A stretch of DNA of 64,000 nucleotides from Magnolia sinica (Eukaryota > Streptophyta > Magnoliopsida > Magnoliales > Magnoliaceae), in assembly GCF_029962835.1 (NCBI RefSeq), contig NC_080579.1, positions 82,787,959 to 82,851,958 of the forward strand, in the 5' to 3' direction. Shown here in pieces: positions 21,503 to 34,300 of this stretch. Position numbers and translations under genes: made by a program. The notes under the pieces are model-generated. The model saw only the letters and a program-made list of their open reading frames with translations. It did not search any database and had not been told where the DNA came from. How positions within the stretch are numbered: the stretch's first letter is position 1; every line of letters begins with the position of its first letter.

Positions 21503-23371
21503 TATGTCCTTGCCAGCATTCCCATGCATATCCTTTATGCTGTCAACATCCCAAAAAAAGCCAGCCAGAACATCAAAAAGTCCTTGGCATCTTTCTTCTA
21601 GGGATCTACTGAGGGATCCAAACGACGTCATTAGGTCAGATGGAATGCGATCTGCTACCTGACAGCTGAGGGAGGCCTCGAGATTCACTGGCAGAGTGAT
21701 GTCATGCAAGCCTTTCGTTGCAAGATGGCTTGGCGCCTTCTTGAAGGGAACTCCCAATGGGCAAGACTTATCTCGGCGAAATACCTTCGAAAATTCCTCC
21801 TCTCATCCGGCCCTGCCAGGATCAACAGTTCCAATTTATGGAAAGACATATGTAACAATCTGCAATTTTGCATCCTCAACTCCAGATGGCTGATTGGCCA
21901 TGGGAATGTTAAATTTTGGCTTCAAAATTGGACAGGTAAGGGCCTTTTAATCCGTGCGGAAACTTCTCTTCTCCAACCTCCGCTCAGAGATATGTTTGCC
22001 TTGGATTTCTGGGATTCTTCTAGTTCCTGGAACCTGTCCCAAGTAGCGAACTTCCTGCCTCCTCAAGCCATCCAAACTATCGTTGATTGCAACATATTCA
22101 GATAAGATAGGATGGAAAAGCTCATTTAGAATCTCTCCCCGAACGGTAAATTTTCTATCAAATCAGCCTGCACCAAGCTCCGTGCATCTAGGCCCAAGCA
22201 ACGATGGGCTCCCTGGGCTTGGAACAAGTTTATTCCTCCCAAGATTGCGGTCTTCTGCTGGAAGGTTATGTACATGGCAGTTTCGGTTGACGCCGCAATC
22301 CAGCGCGTTGGGATCAACCTTGCATCTAGATGCGTCTGCCGTGAGCATCTGAACTCTTCTACCCCCAATCCCTCACCTCAAGCTGCCCATTTGCAGCACT
22401 CTATCACTAGCATGCAACCTAATGAGCTAGCTGTTCAACTTCCTGCGTTAATCCATCGACAGGCCCTTTTCACCCTTCTCTGCATGCAGGGCCTGATCCT
22501 TCATTCAACCAACTAGCTGTTCAACATTATGTAGCAGATCTTCGGTAGTCCCTCCTTCATCTCTCCCTACATATAGGGCATGGCCCCTCTTTTCCATCCA
22601 ACCAAGCAACAAGCAACATCAGGCTTCCAAATAGGCCTGTTCCATCCTCCACATCCAGCTAGCCTCTCACCATGAACAGTCCCCCAATTGGCCACACCAT
22701 TTCATCTCCATCAACAGCTCACTTTCAGTAGGCCCCTCATCCAGTTCTTCCACAAGGCCAGAATTTGCCTACAATGATCAGCCACCCTCGCAACGACCAC
22801 CTCCAACATGCATACTCGTTCAGCCTCTTCTTGGGCTCCAATCAATCCAGTCCTTATCCCTTCTCGCTAGGGTATCCTCATTACCCCATTCCCTTTCTCT
22901 CCTAGCCGCAGTCACGCCCTCCCTGTTAGCAACAACATCCTCCCTTCGGATCGTCGAGTCGAAGATCTAGACTGCCTCTTCTGTCATAGAAGAACTGCCT
23001 CCACAATTTGGAGCCATTTCGCACGTCTTTTCAAGATGCCCTTCATTTAGGACCAACTTGTCCAGGTAAGAATCCAACAATGGACATTAGCTGCCTCCAC
23101 ATCCTCCCTGCAACAGTTCCTTTAGGGCTTGGCCCCGGCCCTCCATTATAATCTAGAAAATCTGGATTGGCAGAAAATGGGCTAGATTCGAGAACTGGAA
23201 CTTCATGGGTGCTGCCACCATCAACAGAATCTCTAATCAAAATTTTGAGATTGGTACTCTCCTCCCTGATGTTGATCACTCTATATGGAAAGATATAGTC
23301 CTCCGGGGTTTTGGCGCGACTCCTTATTCCCCCTCTCCTTCCAATAAGGCTATTATTGTTAGATGATCAAG
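21503..23371 (+). pseudogene. LINE 1 ORF2 connection and zinc-binding region, with extra segment
   Basis: The C-terminal region of plant LINE ORF2 continues with ASIPMHILYAVNIPKKASQNIKK, GGLEIHWQSDVMQAFRCKMAWRLL and WLIGHGNVKFWLQNW, then the zf-RVT start NGKFSIKSACTKLR…PPKIAVFCWKV…RCVC (to about 22,340). The matching second half, EDLDCLFCHRRTASTIWSHFARLF, appears only at about 22,955. The intervening ~600 bp are Pro/Ser/His-rich in all frames and look like an insertion, perhaps of ORF1-like Pro-rich sequence. In-frame TAGs stand where Trp is usual (e.g. 21,599-21,601, within ASFF*GSTEG). Confidence 0.75.
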
Positions 23372-23840
23372 ACCTCCTGAAAACTGGATTAAATTAAATG
23401 TCGACGGATCTTTAAAGGGCAACCCAGGTGCTGGGGGAAGGGGAGGGGGAGGCGTTTGCTGCGACCACATGGGAAACATGATTTTCAACTTCCACAATCG
23501 ATATGGCCTAGTTTCCAATATGGTTGCGGAAGCTCGAGCCATGGTTAATGGCATCCACCTTTATAAAGATATGGGGCTATTCTCCATCATTGTTAAAACG
23601 GACTCTCGAGCTCTCTTCTACGCAGCCTCCAGCCCTTCTTCTACATGCGGTTGGAAACTCTGGTACCACCTTGGATCTATTTACCAGCTCTCCAGGCCCC
23701 TCAACCTTCGATTTACTCACATCCTCCGCGAGGAAAACTCCATTGCAGATGGTGCCCCCAACAGGCTGTTTCTCAACTCCTCAGGCCTTCCTCATCTCAT
23801 AAAAGGGACTCTTGTCCTAGACAAAGTAGGGACGAGCTAG
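23372..23840 (+). pseudogene. LINE 1 RNase H domain
   Basis: RNase H removes RNA from RNA-DNA hybrids. Motifs with the acidic residues: LNVDGSLKGNPGAGG (first Asp), VAEARAMVNGIHLY (Glu), IVKTDSRALFYA (second Asp), and the C-terminal ILREENSIADGAPNRLF, which corresponds to the usual EANTVADSLA ending. The frame is open for the whole domain (stop at 23,838), making this the best-preserved part of the element. Some plant L1 lineages are known to carry such a C-terminal RNase H. Confidence 0.85.
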
Positions 23841-24000
23841 ATCAAACTTCGTAAGCTAAAGAAAGGCATGTGGTAACTTCACCCTCTCTCTCAATTATTC
23901 CGCTCTCCCTCCACTCCCCCCGCCTGTCGCCTTTACTATGGGTAGCTACGGCTGCCCTTTTTATAGCCTGTCCGCCTCTCCAAATCCCTGTTGCAACCAC

Positions 24001-26494
24001 TTTTTTCCAGTTTTGTTTTTCTTCTTTGGGTATATGATAGTTAGGGCCTAATAATCTGATCGGGTGCGCCAATGGACCCCACTAAGTTGTGATACATCCA
24101 GAATTCATGTAAGGAGTGGTGTGCTACTACTGGGATACTCACATAGTGTCTTGATAGAATTGGGATTACCAATTTGTGTGGAGCCTTTTAGGGAGAGGAG
24201 TTTTGATGAATTTCAAACTCCTCTATCCTTCTAATATAAATTAGAGTTGGGTCCCCAATCCAACATCACCTACAGAAGTTATAGCCCCATCATAGCTTTT
24301 CTAAAGGAAGGAGAGGAAGATCTCGACAATCTGATTTCACAGCAAAGGCGACACAACAAGGTCAGCCATCTTCTTCATCAGTCCTTCATATCCAATTACG
24401 GCTATTCCACATCTAGATCTTACAAAATATTGAATTCAAATGGCTGTAGAAGGCTCGATTAAATGAAAAGACATCATAAATTATTCCATATCCTTTCATG
24501 AGAGGGACTTCAAGTGTCCCATCTATGTATATAAATTTTGATCACAATCATGTCTTTCTACCGTTGAAAATCTCCTCTTTCCTTCATATTCTTTCCTATT
24601 TTCTTATTTTGAGTCATTTTCAAATGTATATAAAAATTACATAAATCAAGAATATAAATTATGAAATCTAAAGGAGCATGTAAAATGTAAAAGATAAAAA
24701 AACAAGGGGTATACAATATAGAAATAGGTTCTTAGTGCGCATAATTTAATTTTTGTAAACCAAAGCCCATGTTTATCTAATCCAGGAGAGAAGAGTTATT
24801 GTATCCTAGATGTGGATTTGCAGCAAACCTCCTACAAACTGGTTTAAATATTAGTAGGGTACGAATATCACTTTAAGATTACAACATTATAATATGCCTC
24901 GATCAATTAAGTACCACATGTTTTATTGCTCGAACATGATCACCAAAATTGTCTAGAGAGATTACCAGTATTTTTGAATATTATCGATCAATTGAACCAA
25001 TAATTCGATCGATCGAAATTGTCTAAAACTATATAAAGACCAATTTACATAATTTGGAGTTCACTCGATTAATCAACCAAGGTTGTCAATCGATTGAATC
25101 CTATTTCATATACAAATTAAAGACATCTGAGAGTAATAATATTCATCTTAAAAATTTTCAGAGTTTTATGAAATTTATGGTATCATTTAGCAAGCCATAA
25201 ATTCCTTATTTACGCCAACAAAATGTAATAGCAGAACGTAAAAATTAGTCCCTTACTAATATTATAAACTTTATGTTCAACAATACAGGTCTAACTTTTG
25301 AAATTTGTAAATGACAAGATATATTTTATAATGTAAATAGGACATGAAAACTAGTGGATCTACCCTCAAGATAAAAATCAATAAACTGTAAATGGATGTT
25401 TAAAAGAAAATTAATACCAAATAAAACCATAGGTTCAAGGTCAAATTTGTAACTGTTCAAGGTTAGATTTATAACTGGTATATTTATATAAAGAATGTGT
25501 CAACTTCTTCAACACTTATGATCTAATAGTCAAATATTAACTATATGAGTTTAATGGATTTAGCATACATCTATAAATTAAAAAATCTATCAAATAGATG
25601 TAAAGCAACTTTTATAAATTGTGACTTCAATGAAGATGTGTATGTAGAGTAATTAAAAGGTCTTCATTATTTAAGGACAAGAAAATAAAGTTTGTAAAAT
25701 AAAAAGTAAATATAAAGACTTAAAGATGTACATAAATAATGACATGAAAAGTTCAATAATACAATTACCTTATACGACTTAAAAATCAACGAATTTAACA
25801 AATGTGTGTGCTTCAAATTCTCTAATAATTAAGAAGTAATCATATGTCTATATGTAGATAAGATGTTAATCTTTAACATAGGTTTAGAAATAATATAAGA
25901 CATTAAAAGATTCCTATCATCTAATTTTGACATAAAAGATGTGAATAAAACTAATTTGATTTTAGGTATAAACTTAATGAGAAATAATTATGTCTCAATC
26001 ATATTATATTAAAAAGGATACATTGAAAGTTTAATCATTATGATAGAAACTCTATTTCTACTCCTATTTATTTTAACATTAAGTTAGTTACAAATGAAAG
26101 TTGTAGCATATCTTAGAATAGTAATGTGATTGGTAATGTTATGTATGCTATGTTATCTACTGGATCGGATTTTTCTTTTGTGGTAAGTAAATTGAGTGTG
26201 TTTACTAGCAATCCAATTCCAGATCATTGAAATATTATTTATAAAATACTTCAATAATTAATTATTGCGTGTACTTTTCTTATTACACTAGTATGCATAA
26301 AGGCTATAACTATGTAAATTGAAGGAACTACTATTTTTTTAGGGATCTAAGCAATAGATTTGCATATCTTACTCTACCATATAATATGAATTCATAACTT
26401 TAGCAGCTAGTATTAAAGAGATAAAAATGTTAAAAAATATGTTATTAAAAATATCATTGTTGGAATTTGGAAAGGCCTTTGTCACCTGCCTATA
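24001..26494. other. AT-rich non-coding stretch
   Basis: No coding frame or RNA gene recognised. It holds the right copy of the ~85-bp repeat (24,430-24,520) and, at about 24,980-25,110, clustered CGATCGATCGAA/ATCGATTGAA strings. AT content is visibly higher than in the flanking elements from 24,540 on. CTATA at 26,490-26,494 is the left target duplication of the next element. Confidence 0.5.
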
Positions 26495-29400
26495 TGTCAT
26501 GCCCCAGACTCGGTAACCAGAATCCCAAGGAACCCAATGGCCGGTTCTATCCGCAACAACCTCTATAGTACCCCATTCTCGGCTCCTGAGACAGGTTCCG
26601 ATCCTGGGATCCTACAAGGAGAATTTTTATAACAATATAATCATTATCAATATGAGCATACTCAAGATCACAACAAGTACATATGAGAATAACAAAGGCA
26701 CATATCGCAAAATCCACTATAAATTTGAACGTTTACAACTTTCAAAAGGTCCAAAAGGACATACATAAGATGATAGGAGAAGGAAAGGAAGATCAGCAAC
26801 ACCGGGTCCTCAAGCTCAACTTAACTCCACACTCTGCAGCTACGATGCCTGCCGAGAGTCTCCTGCATGCATCAATCTTTCATAAGCTTATAAAAGCTTA
26901 GAGGGTGGTGAAAGTGTGTGACGATAGTACACAGAAGAATAGTAGGAGATGCAAGAAGAGAAACATGCTCAATGAGAATATCACTAGCCTTACCAAGGCT
27001 TATCATGAATACGATGCAGTGAGTACTGGATGCCATACCAAGGCAATGCATGAAGGGGCTTGTACAACTAATGCTAATGCGATACAAGTAATGCCAGTGC
27101 TCATCTCCAAACCACAAGTCAAGTACAATTCTAATTATAAGAAAATCACCGGGGTCTATTACACTGCTGAATAACTGCCGCTCTACAAACCCCACACAGT
27201 CAAACGAGCATAAGAGACCTTACTACCCGCCTGTGAACAACCAATCTAGCAAGGCCTGACGGTAGCAGACCCATTTACGAGCTGGTCAGACCCAACTTAA
27301 TAATGCCCCCTACACACCAGGTAGTAAGGTCACACCCCTATCCAACTGACTACACGACAATGGGAGTCGCGGCCTAACGATATAAGGCCCTCGTGTGCTC
27401 ATGTATTCCACCCGATCACGGAGTTGGAGAAGATCCTTGGTACCATGCAAGTTTTGAAAATTTCACCCATGGGCGTCCTATGCGCCCGGTATGCTCAACT
27501 AATATTTTCGGTGTCAACACATACGACCATCCACGAATATCCCTGTGGAGGCATGGCCCTTATGAAGCAAGGACGGATATCCACATGCTATATAATGTCA
27601 GATGCATGAATCACATAATCACCCATGCATCAATCCTAAGCATCCATCGTGCTCCAAAGGAGAAAACTCCATCCCTCGGGGAGATACCAACATGTCCTAC
27701 ACAATGGCACAACCATGGCCAATCATACCTCAACTAAGCATGCACATGATGCATATGGGAGTGGGTCATAAAGATAAATAGGGGTGCCAATGAGGTGAAG
27801 ATGAACTCTCTACCTAACCATGAAAGGTTTAGGTACTTAACCAATTCTTCATAAGGAATAAAACCTCTAGTGGGGGCCCATTCACCTGGGGTAGCTCATG
27901 AGACTAAGTATACAAGCTATGGGCCTAAATAATATGGAGATGGGCCTAGCAAGAGGTTAAGGTGGGCATTCAACCACAGTTAAAGGGGTCCATAATGGGC
28001 ACATTCAACCACCATTTTCCCAAGGCATAGCCAACCATAATCCATATAGCTACAAGGCTCGAGGCCCACATCTAAACCGCATACATAAGCCTCACATAAA
28101 GGCATGAGAAAAAGGGTCCAATACTACATTCAACAACATGGGCCTAAGGAGGGGAATCAAGGCCCAAGACCCAAGTCCCAATGGCCATAAGACTCATACA
28201 TTTAGTTGAACTTAATGGGCAGCCCATGAGTACAAAAACATGGCTTAAAAATAAGTTTAAGTTGGGTGAAATGGGCCCCACTACATCAGCCCAATAACTA
28301 GCAATCTAAGTGGGCAACCAAGGGCCCAATACCACCCTTATCTCAGCCCATAAGTCCATCAAAATGGTGGAACTCAGCCCAACATATGGTTAGGCCAAGC
28401 TGGGACGTTCCAGCCCAATCTAGGCATACTAGAAAGTCCCCAAAATCTGGTTTATATTTGGATCCCACAAATGATCATCAATGGAGACCCAAAAAAAGCA
28501 TTAATTAAGCCTAAGAATATTCTAAAATATAAGGGAGCAATAAATACCCAAATTCCTCAATATGGTGGGCCCCACATAAACTATGGTGGGCCCCCAGGGG
28601 ACGTTCACCAAGTGTGGGCCCTTCCACGTGGACCACCCAAGGATGGAGGATGACATGGATGAAACACACCATTATGGTGGGCCTGCATGATGGGACGGCC
28701 AGCCCCAGGCTGGACGTCCCTAGCTAGATGTCCTGCATGGACCGCTGGTCCAGCTTAATGAGCCTCACAATCATAGCCCCAATGGGCCTTAGAACATTAG
28801 GGATGGGTCCCCAACTAATCATACACAAAGCCCAATGGGCTGAGGCCCAAAAGTTCTGAAATAACAAAGGGGACAACAATGTACAGGAAATTTTTACAAT
28901 GCATGTTGCTGTCCTAAATTTGGGCACCCCATTGGAGTGGGTCCAGGGCCTCTAAAATTCTAAAAATTGAGGGCCAAGGTCCCTCATCATGCATAAAATA
29001 AGAGGAAACCCAAAAAGGTGGTCCACCATCAAAGGAAATATTTTTGAATTATGGTTTTTATCAAGGCATATTGTTGGACTGCACTACAGAAAAATCTGAC
29101 AGTCCAACCATCTTGTCCCATTTTTTTGGATGCCCAAATGGGGTCAGTTATAAGACCCATATCCTAGACCGTATCGATCCGTAGGTTCTCGCGATCTTTC
29201 CAGTCGAAATTCGGCAACCTTAGACCCTTAACCGGTATTTACTCGCGACCCTGATTCACACGCCGTCAACCCGAGTCGACTCAACCCAGGACTTGTACCA
29301 TAGCGACCGCGCCGTCGCTGCGGTTCCGATGCTATGACTCGTGCGCCAAGGTGATACCTTGGTTAGGAGATGTGGGCCAGCGTTCGGTGCGAGGAAAATG

Positions 29401-30786
29401 CCGCACGTGCGAATTCTGAGAGAATCTCTATGATTTGTCACATCAATCCATCAATCCATCAATCTCAACATGTCAAGTACACATCACCTTTCACCCATCC
29501 CAAGCAATCACAAAAGTCAAAAAGTTCTTACAAAGCCCATACTTTTCTTACACCATTTGCTACAAAAGTCAAAAAGTTCCTTACACCCATCACTCCCATA
29601 TCCATCACTCCATCACCCATCACTCTCTCTCTCCCTTTACAATTCTCTCTCCCCTTCATTTTTCAATTCACTTTCCCAAGTAAGATAGCACCATACGTAT
29701 GAGCTTCTTCAAGCTTTCCCAAGCAACAAAGGTGGCCCACTTTCTTACCCCTTCTTCTCCTGTCTCAAACATCTAAACCTCATATCCTCCGTTAGAATCG
29801 AAGCTAAGGAAGCCAAGGGAGCAAGAATATCAAGCGGTGGGTGCTTTGATAGAGTAGTTTTGATGTTTTTAAGATGGGCCAAGTGAGGCCAACCGACCAA
29901 TGGTTTGGATCTCACTTGGGACCTAAGATGTGGCCGATGGCCCACTTTGATCATCATGATCATTCCATGATGGGGCCATTCTCCATGGACCCCATTATGA
30001 TGTTTATTTTTCTTGTATACCTAGGGTCATCTAGACCGTCTATTTTAGTGAAGAAGGGATCTCCACCATTGGATTTTGATTTAATGGGCCCATGTGTAAT
30101 GGGACCCACTTAATGTATGATTGGTTGCAAGGGAGGGCCCATAGTGTCGGGTTCCCTCCATCACGCGTGTCCCACTCTCTCTTTTTCTTTCTCTCTTCCT
30201 CTCTTTTTCCTTTTTTTTTCTTGTGTTAATATGTTCTTGTGGCCCATTAGGATGGACCCCACCATGAGGCAGGTATCTTATCCAAGCCATTTATAAGAGG
30301 GGCCCACTTTAAATGAGTTGTACCCATACCATATATCATTTGGTGGCCCACCTAAGCAGGGCCCACTTTAAATGCATGTGCAAGGCCTGACCGTCCAGCG
30401 TCCCTAGACGCTGGACAAAAAGGGAAGAAATAAATGTTAGCTTGTTTCCAAGCTTATGGGGTGGCCCACTCTTATAGGCCCCACCATGATGTATGTATTC
30501 AATCCACGCCGTCCATTCCTTTCCCAAGCTCATTTTATGCGTTGAGCCGAAAGATGGGACCAATCAGACTTTCGGGCGGGCCATAGCATGACAAACAGCG
30601 GATTTACTGTTGAAATATCCCCTGTTGTTTTTATACACCAAAATAGGCTCAATATTGGGCTTGTTTTGCTTGTTTTGAGTCATGGAGGGCCATTGGAAGG
30701 GGTGGATTCACCTAATGTGGGCCCCACATGAGCAAAACCCCGAAAAAAACCAGAAAATAAAAAATAAAAAATAAAATACATACATC

Positions 30787-30812
30787 ACAGCAGCAGCAGG
30801 TGCTGCTGCTGT
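30787..30812. repeat. Perfect 12-bp CAG/CTG inverted repeat
   Basis: ACAGCAGCAGCA and TGCTGCTGCTGT are separated by GG, giving a perfect hairpin-capable palindrome of 26 bp inside solo LTR C. Confidence 0.9.
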
Positions 30813-30879
30813 CAGAACGCAGCAAGCGCTGCATGCGCACAGCGGACGGGCGGACGGGCAGCAGCCAACAGGCCTAGCC

Positions 30880-31148
30880 GTGGGCCCCACCATGATGTAT
30901 ATCTGTCATCCAACCCGTTCATTGGGTGGGCCACTCCCTGAAGTGGACCCACCCCAAAGATCAGCCTGATCTGGAGCTTAGGTGGCCCGCATCACAGGAA
31001 ACAGTTATGATGAATATCTGCCGTTGAAACCTTTTTTTGGATCCACAGAAGTTTTGGATCAAGATGAAATTTGTTTTTACTCTTCATCTAGGTCTACGTG
31101 ACCTTATCAACGGGTTATATGGCGTATAAACATTATGGTGGGGCCCAC
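30880..31148. mobile_element. MITE-like unit with GTGGGCCCCACC termini
   Basis: The left end GTGGGCCCCACCATGATGTA and the right end, reverse-complemented, GTGGGCCCCACCATAATGTT match at nearly all of about 20 bases, giving terminal inverted repeats around 269 bp of non-coding sequence. No convincing target duplication is seen, so it may be a truncated DNA transposon or a structural piece of the LTR. Confidence 0.45.
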
Positions 31149-31256
31149 GTGGAGCCCACAGTGATATATGTGTTTTATTACCACCGTCCAGGTGGACAGT
31201 GGAGCCCACAGTCAGTTAGGTGTTCCATCTCCACCATCCAGGGGACGGTGGATATG

Positions 31257-31271
31257 TGCGTGTGTGTGTGG

Positions 31272-31302
<31 letters not shown>

Positions 31303-31370
31303 AAATGTTATATTATATATAATATTGTATATATTATATATAAATTATATATTATATTATATATAATATA
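31257..31370. repeat. TG microsatellite followed by TATA-rich tract
   Basis: TGTGTG… (about 31,257-31,298) runs into ATATTATATATAATATTGTATATATTA-type sequence to about 31,370, inside solo LTR C. Confidence 0.85.
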
Positions 31371-34300
31371 CTGGGTGGTGGGCCTTCATGTGGACCCCCC
31401 ACCATGATGCAAGTGTTGCATCCAAAACCGTCCATCCATTTTGAGAGCTCATTTTATGTCAGGAATTAAGGAATGGGCCAGATCTAAAATTCAAGTGGAC
31501 CCCACCATTCAAAGTAGTGGTCAATGACGCCCACTGTTTAAAATTTCCAAGGGGCCATAGCAGTTTCCCGTCAAGTTGATATTAACCCCACTCCATCTAT
31601 CACTATGTAAATTATGGAAGGGGTTGATGGGAAACATATTTCATGGTGGGCCTTAGGAATTTTAATGGTAGAAATCATCACCACCACTTTTGTTGGGTGT
31701 GGCCCATTGGATGTGCATGGGGCCTAATTGGTGCGGCCCATTTGATATACATAAGGCCCGTTGGTGAGGCCCATTAATGCGGCCCATTTGACGAATGTAA
31801 GGCCCATGTGATACGGCCTAATTGATATAATGAAGGCCCAATGGGATGTACCTAAGGTCCATTGCAATGTGTGATCCCAACATGGTTTATGTAATGATGT
31901 TTACGACGGGCTATGCCTTGGGAGTAATATTAGTTTGACGTCCACATTGCAAGTATAGTGTTGGTTAAATGTCCACCTTATGACTCTCCCTAGGGCTCAT
32001 TGATAGGCCCGTACATGTAATGTGTAGGCCGTCTAAGCCCATCTTCGTTATGAACTGCATCCATTACCATATAACATGCTTAGTATAGTCCCATGATTCA
32101 CGATCATGTGCATCATATGCATGCTTGATATGAGAAGTGACTGATCATAGCATATGCCTTCGGGCAGATTATTTAGGGGCTCCTGGATATGTGGTGTTGC
32201 CCTACATGAGCGCACGATACGCGAAGGATTGTTGTATGACTGGATAGTGTGATTCATGCATTCGCATTGTGTGATATGGTTACTGTATGCCTTAGCGACA
32301 TCAGGATCGTAGCCTCCACAGACGTATCGTGGTTGGCAGGATTAGATACCGAAAATCTTGTTCTATATGGGGTGTTATAGATATCCCTGGATGAAAGTCC
32401 TTAAACCCTTATGGTACCAGGAAGTTGCTCCAACGTCTAGACTGAGTGGATGCATGAGTGCTGAGTGCCGATTACCAGACGGTCGCGCTTTCCGCTGTGT
32501 CGTGGTCGGTTGGAAGAGGGTGCGGCCTTACCCGCCCGAGAGGAGGGGGCAAAGCTAGGCTGAGTCTGACCAGCTCAAGGAATGGGTTTGCTATCGACGA
32601 GTCGAGCCTGGTATTGGCAGGCGGATAGTAAGGTCTCTTCCACTCACCTTATTGCGTGCGATGGGACGACAATCTGGTTGGAGTGTACTAGACCCCGGTG
32701 ATATTCCAGAATTGAACTGTATTGATATGTGGACTTAGATGAGGATTCGCATGCTTGAGCTGCATTTCGCACCGTAGGGCCTTGGTATGGCCAACATCAT
32801 TCATGCCTTGCACCGCATGGCCTTAGTACGGCTAATAGCATTCATGGATTCATCAGCATATTCCGCATTACTCTGATACTGCATAACTACTACCTTACAC
32901 ACACACTTTCACCACCTTTTAAGTTTTCCATAAGCTTATGCACGACCATTGCGTGCAGGTGATGTTAGAGCGCAACAGCACTGAGGCAGGAGCGCTTTGC
33001 AAATCATCTTGGAGCTTTTTGTTTATTATCATTGTATTTTCCCTTTATGCTCATTGTACTTGTAAAGTTTTTTATCATAGTGGAAATGTGATGGAGTTTT
33101 TGGTTGTTGTTTGTGGGTTATGCCTTTGGTTATGCCTATTACGAATCAAACTAGTATTGAAAAATCTTCCTCGTAGCATCCCAGGATTGGAACTTGGTGA
33201 ATGGGCGCTGGGAGCCGAGAATGGGGTTCTACGGAGGCTATCGGCGCCGGATTCGGCGATCAGAAATTTTGTGAGCCCGGTTTCCAAGTTTGGGGCGTGA
33301 CATCAGTTGGGGCTAAAATTTTATAAAGTGATACTTCCATAGGTGGGCCACAGCCCCACAAAATTTCAAAATTTGTGGACATCTACAAATATTTTAATTC
33401 ATTTAAAGAAATCAGTTTGTCCTGAAAATCGGACTGATCTAGATGCCTTATTATAGTGGGCCGGTCTACCCACCATCATGGTGTGTACAGGTGTCCATTG
33501 GCCCCAAAATTTTATAGGTAGGTCCTACCGTGAGTGGACCACCTCCCTGTAAATTTTTAAACACCCAAAGGTATTTTAATAAATTTTGAAATTCCAACTT
33601 GTCCAAGGTGGAATGTTGATGTAACAATGCAGAAAATCCAGACTGTCTACCTCACTTGGACCACACCTTTGGGACCCCAAAGAAGGTCAGATGGGGCTGA
33701 AACTTGGGGTACATCTAGGTGGAGTCCACACCTTTAAGAAAAGTATATTTAAGGGGGTAGAAATAGTTCCCCAAATATCCAGAAATTTGACCCAAAAACA
33801 ACCAGAAACTGTCCAGAAATTTTCTGGACAGCAACATGCATATGAAATAAACTGAGTATATAATTCAAATTAAGGGGAAAACACCCCATGAAACCTGAGT
33901 TGTGGTCCACTTCAGTGGGCTCCAAAAAAATCTAGACCTATTCCTCACATAAAATTTCATTGCATATGCACCTAAAAGGGCAAACAAATCATCACCATCC
34001 ATAAAGTAGATGTCATGGGCGTCCACTCTCCTTGGACGGTCTGGATATTTCCAAGAATGGTGGGCCACACACCTCAAAAAAATAAAAGATTATAAAGAGA
34101 AGAGAGAGAATCGGCCACAAGGGAAGGGGCTCCGCCTCATTGAGGCCCTTCCCTTCATCACAAACCACACATCTCATTATATTGATGGTATTACAAGATC
34201 TACTCATGCATGCATCTTCAAATCAAAATCCAATGGTGGAGATGCCATCTCCACCAAGGATTAAGGGTCTAGATGACCTAAGAATCCTTATAACTAAGAA

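Larger units (their letters stand above)
16941..24000 (+). mobile_element. L1-type plant LINE, decayed, with RNase H (LINE 1)
   Basis: Order: RRM-type ORF1, then ORF2 with endonuclease, reverse transcriptase, zinc-binding connection region and RNase H. The set and order match plant L1 elements. Both edges are approximate: the 5' UTR begins somewhere after 16,900, and beyond the RNase H stop at 23,840 there is a pyrimidine-rich 3' region without a clear poly(A) tail or target duplication. Confidence 0.85.
29144..33307 (+). mobile_element. Solo LTR of the Tekay family (copy C), nested in copy B
   Basis: The LTR is 4,154 bp, from TATAAGACCCATATCCTAG (29,149; the expected TG has become TA) to …TTTGGGGCGTGACA (33,302). 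It is flanked by a perfect 5-bp duplication, TCAGT, at 29,144-29,148 and 33,303-33,307. The last 1.4 kb matches copy A closely. The first 280 bp match the start blocks of the LTRs ending at 35,196, 37,750 and 56,839 in inverse orientation. It contains no element genes. It lies inside copy B in the opposite orientation. Confidence 0.88.

Noticed and set aside
29370-29702. Three overlapping frames of 72-110 residues rich in Ser/Pro/His
   Set aside because: They lie in the CT-rich leader of solo LTR C and owe their openness to composition.
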